Below are positions 57,712-64,000 of a stretch of DNA of 64,000 nt, piece by piece. How positions within the stretch are numbered: the stretch's first letter is position 1; the number at the start of each line of letters is the position of its first letter. The position numbers and the translations under genes are program-made. The notes below the pieces were generated by a model. It was given only the letters and a program-made list of their open reading frames with translations. It ran no database searches and had not been told where the DNA came from. Origin of the DNA: Prostheceraeus crozeri (taxonomy: Eukaryota > Platyhelminthes > Polycladida > Euryleptidae); NCBI GenBank assembly GCA_907163375.1, contig CAJQUW010011301.1, forward strand, positions 1 through 64,000. Direction: 5' to 3'.

Positions 57712-58294
57712 GTTTGACTGTGATGCAATGTTTTAGATCGAAGGACTTTTACAAGCTTCGAAGAACTGTAATATGATAGAAAACTACAAAGGCAATCATG
57801 AATTGAAACAAAGTTATTGGCATGGAGCATAATATGTGAATGTGTCCACTGTCTCGCAGGACGTTGTTTGATAAGCTTGTTTAGTCTATTTCTCTGCTTA
57901 TTCGTAAGATAAGTCACTGCAGAAAACCCTTTCTCAACTAAGTATGATGTAGGAAAAGATAGAATCCTTATTCTTGCTTCATCCCATAATATGGGGTATA
58001 GATCGCTTAATCTGCAGCAAAAATTCTCGCAATTCTCGGCTTTGAAGCAAGCTTTAGCGTCGAATCGGTGATATGTTCTTGGAGGTGAATCTCTAAAGTA
58101 GCAAGATCAGCATCGAATGATCGGAGCATCCACTGCGAAACATATAATTGCAGCAGATCCTGGCATCGCTCTTTCAAATTATCAATCAACTTTCGTATGT
58201 GAAAGGAATAACAAGAACACTCTTCTTCTAAAATCGTGTTTCCGCTTAGGTTCATGAAATGGTGATACTCACCCCCTTGCCATTTTTTGCCCAT
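57712..58294 (-). pseudogene. hAT transposase C-terminus (ZBED/SCAND3-like), degenerate
   Basis: Minus strand. 58294-58007 contains IRKLIDNLKERCQDLLQLYV and DADLATLEIHLQEHITDSTL. After a frame change near 58010 it continues IRILSFPTSYLVEKGFSAVT and YLTNKQRNRLNKLIKQRPAR. The block SYLVEKGFSA...KQRNRL is the hATC dimerisation signature of SCAND3/ZBED/FAM200-type proteins. The Tc1 element is inserted directly after it, so this is the outermost and oldest layer of the nest. Confidence 0.72.
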
Positions 58295-58386
58295 AAATTA
58301 TCATACGATGATGAAAATCATCCCAGCAGCTATTTATAATAGAATACAATGCTTACTTATTTAGATTATTAACCCATTAGGTGCCA

Positions 58387-58406
58387 ATGTTCCACTTGTG
58401 GAACAT
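58387..58406. repeat. Subterminal palindrome atgttccacttgtggaacat
   Basis: A 20-bp palindrome with a mismatched centre, repeated at 58750-58769 and, as a perfect version with catg centre, at 60485-60504. Each is adjacent to a ggcgcc or ggtgcc motif also found in the element ends. Candidate transposase binding site. Confidence 0.6.
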
Positions 58407-59191
58407 AGCCAGATTTTGGAAATATGTCTTATTGAATGTGGGACATATGATATTTTACAGTAAATAATTACAATGTTTGGCAACCTTGGTGTGTCTTGGT
58501 GTGATCTGACTCATTAAAATATCATATCTCTAAATTTTATGAGTACAATTCAATAAAAAAAATTGGTTATGTTTTTCAATGTTCAATTTGGTTACAGCGA
58601 TTTTTCAGCAGATCTAATTAAGCAAAAGCAATTGATTGGTTTTCAGATTTTAGCTACTTATAATATGTATAGCTCTTCATATAGGCATGCTATATACAAA
58701 AAATATTTCATTCCTATTATATTTTTCGAAATATAGTGACAAATTCAAAATGTTCCACTTGTGGAACATTGGCGCCTTGGGCCTATGCAAATTAGATCGC
58801 TGACAAAATATTTCGGAAGGATTTATAATGAAATATCTTGGTCTGCCTGTCAATCTGATATGAATAGTAATGTCTGCTAGCTTGATAATCAGAATTAAAG
58901 TTTACCATTTTACATATTTTGTTTAAATTCAAAAAATTGAAAAGCAGTGAAAGTTTTGTTTTGATCTGAATAAGAACGTCCGTGACAAATATTTTGCTGC
59001 TTTACATGGTAAGTGTAAGATGTCTGTCCAACCTTCCTTCTAACTAATGCTGCCAGAGTTGATATATAGTCAGTCTTGTGATTTCATTCTGCTTTATTTT
59101 ATCTATAGGCTTATGTAAATAAAATATTCAAGTAAACTTCAAGTAAACCGTCTACGTTGTACTGGTACTGTCAGGCGCAACAGAATAGAAA

Positions 59192-60213
59192 AAATGCCCT
59201 CTGATATCAAAAGAGGCGATGGCAAAATCTCAGAGAGGATTTCATGAAAGTTACAGTGATTGTTCAGTCGTGGTCTGCCACTGGAACGATAATACTCCCG
59301 TTATAGTTATCAGTTCAAATGAGGGCGTTACTCCTATCAGTCATGGAGTCGTAGTGATAGGAAGAGAACTGCAATTCAACAACCAGCTATGTTGTCACAT
59401 GGGCGGAGTTGACCTATTGGACAGGTTTCTTTCGGATTATCGGCCTAAGCTGCGATCAAAGAAATGGTGGTGGCTATTATTCGCAAATTTCATCAATATG
59501 AGCATGGTGGCTGCTTGGAGGTTACAAAGACACATTCAAGTCAATAGGCCTACATCTCATCTGGATTTCCGAAGGTTAGATCTATATTTTGTATTATCTT
59601 ATATTTTGAGTTAAAACTTAAAGATTTTGTTGTGTTACAAAATAAATAAATAAATAAGATGTTTATTTCAAAAAGCCGAATAGAAATCGTTGGGTTTCAA
59701 GACATGAATATGAACATCAAATCAATTAATAAAATACTAGAACTTAACATAGTAATTGTCATAAATCAATCAGAAAATATAAGGTCGTCAGAAAGTAGAT
59801 GATATATACACATAACTTTACAATGTAAATCTGTCATTCGATAATTTGGTTATAGAGATGAAAAAGCTGTTACCGCTTATCGAAGTTGAACACAAATTGC
59901 TACAACCTAATAATAATGCATATAGATTTTTTAAGTCATCTTGTGTTTAGTCAATTATGCTCTCATTTTATCAAAATATGTACGTGAAACATTTGTTTTC
60001 TTTCAGAGAAGTTGTGAGATATCTTCTGAGTCTTCCGACTGTTCGAGAAATTCGACCTGGACCTTCACGAACACCTGCCCTCTCCACAAGACTTGGAAAT
60101 GTTGGTCATCTTCCAATACCAGCCGGTAAACAGGGCCTCTGTAAATTCTGCATTAAAAACAGTGACACATGTAACACTTTGTTGTATACAAGTTGCTTCG
60201 TCCAATACCATCT
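59192..60213 (+). pseudogene. piggyBac (PGBD-like) transposase C-terminal part, with intron
   Basis: Exon 1 (to 59574) includes RGFHESYSDCSVVVCHWNDN and then MGGVDLLDRFLSDYRPKLRS and KKWWWLLFANFINM, the C-terminal catalytic and insertion region of piggyBac proteins. A frame change near 59215 separates it from MPSDIKRGDGK. An intron is predicted at 59575-60006 (gaag/gttaga ... tttctttcag/agaa), joining DFRR to EVVRYLLSLP. Exon 2 carries RPGPSRTPALSTRLGNVGHL and a cysteine-rich end (CKFCIKNSDTC) that is incomplete. The first two thirds of the protein are missing. Confidence 0.75.
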
Positions 60214-60637
60214 CTGAACTCTGAAAGATGTTACTGTTACCTAGTTTCAAAAAAAATACATTGGTGATTACGTCTGTATTTTTCCTGTTTCGTTTACCAA
60301 AATACATCAAAATTCTTAATATACTACTTTTGCATAAAAATTAAAATTAACGTATAAGCACAGAATATTATTTTAATGTATAAACAAATATATCAAATAT
60401 AAGCAATCTGTCAAGTGTAAACAAATATACAACGGCTTATATTCTTCAAAAATTCTTAAAAAAATGTATAGTCTCAAGGCGCCAATGTTCCACATGTGGA
60501 ACATCATCAAAAACGATGAAATGAACATTTATTTTCGGTAAGATCGCCATAAAGTATCAAAACGTGATTGAATAATATGGTTCCATTCAAATTTTTGATT
60601 ATTACTTTCAAAAATAATTCGGCGCCTAATGGATTAA

Positions 60638-63600
60638 CTGAAGTAGTCCTGATGAGGACTGATGGCGTTCTCCTATCCGCAAGTGTACAAATGCAGTGGA
60701 CACGTATTTATATTGATGTTGCTCTGTCGACGTCTGCTTATTTGCAATCTCTTTTCCGATGGCAAGTTATGAAAAACAAAGATGCAAAGAAACAGCTCTG
60801 TCAAAGCATCATTTCCTTATCACAATCACGTTGACATGAGTGTCCAGTTGATAAATAGTCCATCACAACCGCTTGCATGCCCTTATTTTACTCAACACTG
60901 CTCATTCTTGCTGTTAATATATTAATACCATAGATTCCAAAGACTACCGCATACACGTTCAAAACAGACGTCTAATATACTGTACCGACTACAGATGCTG
61001 GTAGTGGAAATAGAATAGCACAATGGTCACCATGAGTTAAGGAAATTAAAAATGGATATTATAAAATAACAGGAAAACGATGGATGAAAAGTGGAGGTAA
61101 ATCACAGAACTACAATAATACTACTACACCGATTCAAGTGAACTGATACTACACTATATCTGAGACTACACATGGTGGATAATGGAATGTGGATAATGGT
61201 AATAGTGGACAAGTGGAAAGTGGATAATGGACGTAGACAATAAGAATATAATGACACTCTACTATACCGAAAGCAATCGAACTATACCTAAGACTGCACA
61301 TGGAAAACACTATTTCTTCACTTGAATTTGTTATCGCTAGTCTCTTAATCCGCCTATAATACTTCATGGAATCCAACATTTCTTCTTCATTTGTCTTCAT
61401 CCACAATCATATGACTTGAAATGCAATACCTCGACCACTACTTCAGCTGCGGATTAAGGGATATAAAACATTATACTGTAGTCCGTCAGTTATCAGTAGG
61501 TGCTCGTCTAGTTGTGTTTCGACCCTTAACCTGAGCACTCAAAACCAGACGAGCGGCGTCCCACACGTAGTGGCTGACAAAATACTCAATAGGTAATGAT
61601 ATGTCTGGAAAGATATGCCAAAAGATAAGTCAGACATCATGCACATGCTACGTTTCCCACATGTAAACTCATCCTGTCATTAAAGGTGCAGTTCGGTCGA
61701 ATTTTTGAGTTTGTCTCAATCTTAACTGTCTCCTCCTTTGTTAAACAAGACACCTGTCGCCATGCCAAGTAGCGCAGTTTGCGCACAGCAGGCGAAAACA
61801 GGACTGATGATGACGTCACTAAGGACCGACCAATCACACGTTGCTCGGTGCTGCAGAGAAGGAGGTTACAGCCAAGCTTTGAAATGTGCCTTGAGACTGC
61901 GCGTGGGAATAAAATTCACTTACTCAATGTCCGTCGACATTCGACTACCACAAAGGCACATTGTTGCGCGCGCCTTTTATTGCAAGAACGAGAGTGATAG
62001 CAGTATTAGTAATGTATGCATCTATAAATTTCAATTAGACATCAAAATGCGAAAATTATAGAGTGATGAAGTTGTATTTACTCCGTCAATACACTTCGGG
62101 CATGTAGTATTCATTTTACTATCAAAAACAAAGTGAAAAATCTACGATATGCTCCATTAACTTATTTGTATAGCTGGAAACAAACTTCTCTCCACTTGAA
62201 AAGACAGTTGTTCCCACCTTGAATTTGGGAAAACAATCATTGTTTGCGAAATTTAAAAAACGACAGTTGTAGAGGAATTGAACGATAGCCGATCATCCCT
62301 CGATGTCCCTTTTTCGTCGGATGTTTCATTTGCTGGGACTTCGCCAAATTGCTCTACCCGATAATGACAGCCGTCAGCCATTGAAGCACCAGCTAACGTT
62401 ATTATGTGATTTAATTAATATGTGTGGAATTTTGACGTCATTGTACTGGAAACTATTTTATTTTTCAGCTCATTCTGCATCATGTCAGTCAAGAATCTTT
62501 CAATACCGCACACTTATAATTCGTAATGCGTGTCTTCTCTCGAATCATTCCACAACACTTTGTTGAAGTATGTGCCAAAAAAGTTAAATTTCCCATATCT
62601 TCTTCAAAAAATGTGAGATATGTTGGCGGTAATTGACAATAACCTGAATGCAGACCAAGATGTAGTAGTTGAAGAATACATGCCGCATAGGCAAGCTACA
62701 AATTAAGAGATGGGTTGTAAGTCGTCGAACTTCTGGGAAAAGTATGTGTTGAGAATTTGCGTATTGGTGATAGTTATAAAGAAGAGTTGGATTAACTCTT
62801 CTTATAATTTGTTGAGTATATTAATATATACTGGTACTGTCAGTTTGCTTCATATTTTAACTTTAACTCTACAAATATCATATGATGGGAAAGGGAAGTT
62901 CCTTGCATGATGCACGAGTTGCGCATGTGCCTGTGATGAATATGTAGGCTATATACTTGCATACATGATGTCAGCAAACGGGAGGATCATGATTACAGAG
63001 TTTTAAAACTCTTTTTTCTGTATACTTACGGATTTGCAGAAACTCAAGGGAGTTTCGTTTCTCGATTACGATCGTGCAGCCTATAATACTTGCATTACAT
63101 TAATTTCGTTGACATCTTAATATATTTGCCCGATTTTCAAACGCTTAGTGTATGGATTGACCTATTCATGAGTATCTGAATCTCAAAATACCAATCTATT
63201 TTGTGGAAATTTAGCTATGTCTTAAAACTTACTGTACTTTATCAAATAAGACGACTTCGCTCGAGTTACAATTCATTTATGAGCAATATGTTTTACATAA
63301 TGCAGCACAGATAATCACATTTATTGAATGAGATTCATCTCTATAATTCGACATTTCAATTGATGAATGATGCTTGCATCTTGCGTCTGTCATTCATTTC
63401 TGCTTGAGAATGTATAAGCGTTATGTGGTCGAGGCAGGTCAATTAAACTTCATGTCAACGACGATGCTGTCACCGCGAACAGCATGCATGGTGAGCCAAT
63501 CTCTCTCTCATTGGAGAGTTGTTGGATGTGACGTCATCAAGAAACTTTGCGACGCTCATGCGATTCAACGATGATGAATAAGATGAGAACAAGTGGAGAA

Positions 63601-64000
63601 TAGTGATCAAGGATGCGGCGAATAAAATCGATATGTAAAATTGGCCGAACTACATCTTTAAGTTCATCCCATGCCTTTTGCGATCCGCACATGTAGACAA
63701 ATCCTGTACATCAATCTTTGCCTTTTTCGATTCCCACAGGTAAACAAACCCTGTTCATCCTCGATTTCCGTAAATATGAAATCCGCCTTTACACAAACTT
63801 CGCCTCATGCATCGTGACTTAACAATGGGAGCTCTCTCATCTCCCGTAAGCCACGCTAGGCCCTCTGAATTCTCTTTTCACCAAACCCCCCTTTATGACT
63901 CATAAACTCATAAAGAATGAGTCTTTCAGTAAAACTCGCGATACCATTTCTGCGTTCTATGAGACTGGACATAGATCCCTGCAACTTTTTAGTGATCTCA
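60638..64000. other. No gene recognised
   Basis: Several frames of 60-107 codons (for example 61738-62061) show no domain that I recognise. A low-complexity ggataatgg / gtggataatggacg stretch lies at 61170-61240. A GC-richer stretch (61740-61990) might be an interspersed repeat but has no identifiable ends. Confidence 0.35.

Larger units (their letters stand above)
58373..60633 (+). mobile_element. Second piggyBac, internally deleted
   Basis: The left end cccattaggtgcca (58373) pairs with the right end ggcgcctaatgga (to 60633), and TTAA flanks both (58369-58372 and 60634-60637). The 2261-bp element keeps only the C-terminal portion of a transposase. Three copies of a 20-bp palindrome lie near the ends (58387-58406, 58750-58769, 60485-60504). 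Confidence 0.82.

Noticed and set aside
61738..62061. 107-residue plus-strand frame
   Set aside because: No domain, and an overlapping second frame of similar length. Probably chance in a GC-richer stretch.
1..64000. CRISPR array, operons or ribosome binding sites
   Set aside because: Introns, TATA boxes and the element types show a eukaryotic genome; no spaced direct repeats of CRISPR form were seen.

Overview
The window is eukaryotic, AT-rich and almost entirely mobile DNA. GT-AG introns, TATA and CCAAT boxes, a tRNA-derived SINE, a LINE, a Gypsy element, Tc1/mariner, hAT, piggyBac and CMC/EnSpm elements, and a capsid-encoding Polinton together point to an invertebrate animal genome, probably aquatic. 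This is inference and the species cannot be named. No ordinary single-copy host gene is recognised with confidence.

Left third (1-33 kb). The window opens inside the right end of one Polinton copy (to 1637). Next come a broken EnSpm-type transposase on the minus strand (2.8-5.0 kb) flanked by possible orphan exons, a Tc1-like element with TA target duplications (6283-7932), and a hAT element with a perfect 8-bp target duplication (12893-17653). The hAT carries a complete-ended but dead piggyBac (13106-15557) and a small MITE. Diverged inverted repeats at 11.4 and 21.5 kb bracket that region. A decayed Gypsy element (about 25.8-29.2 kb, minus strand) is interrupted by a hAT-like MITE, and a DD37D mariner/maT element lies at 31064-32557.

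Right half (33.3-58.3 kb) is a four-level nest. A decayed hAT transposase is interrupted by a 1.4-kb Tc1 element. The Tc1 is split by a Polinton/Maverick (34572-57363, 6-bp duplication CACCTC, 300-bp terminal inverted repeats). The left inverted repeat of the Polinton is itself split by a 5'-truncated LINE (34705-37046). Removing each insert restores the expected lengths: a 300-bp repeat arm on both sides and a 1396-bp Tc1.

Polinton layout. Plus strand: UBA-RING protein, unknown gene, pX-like basic protein, unknown gene, packaging ATPase, conserved virion-type protein, integrase with chromodomain, penton-like minor capsid, basic glycine-rich core-like protein, double-jelly-roll major capsid, adenain-like protease. 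Minus strand: a gene ending in a TBP-like domain, a protein-primed type B DNA polymerase with N-terminal zinc fingers, and a seven-exon gene. The right end has a divergent pair of small genes also present in the copy at the window start. ATPase, major capsid and several small genes are open, while integrase, penton, protease and polymerase carry stops or frameshifts, so this copy should not be competent on its own.

The most unusual feature is the seven-exon gene (51889-53940, minus). Six GT-AG introns are all in phase 0 and join 470 uninterrupted codons of an unrecognised protein inside a viral-type element whose other genes look intronless. Second is a polymerase-adjacent protein whose C-terminus resembles the second repeat of TATA-binding protein. 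After 58.3 kb there is a second piggyBac remnant (58373-60633) with palindromic subterminal repeats, then about 3.4 kb in which nothing is recognised.
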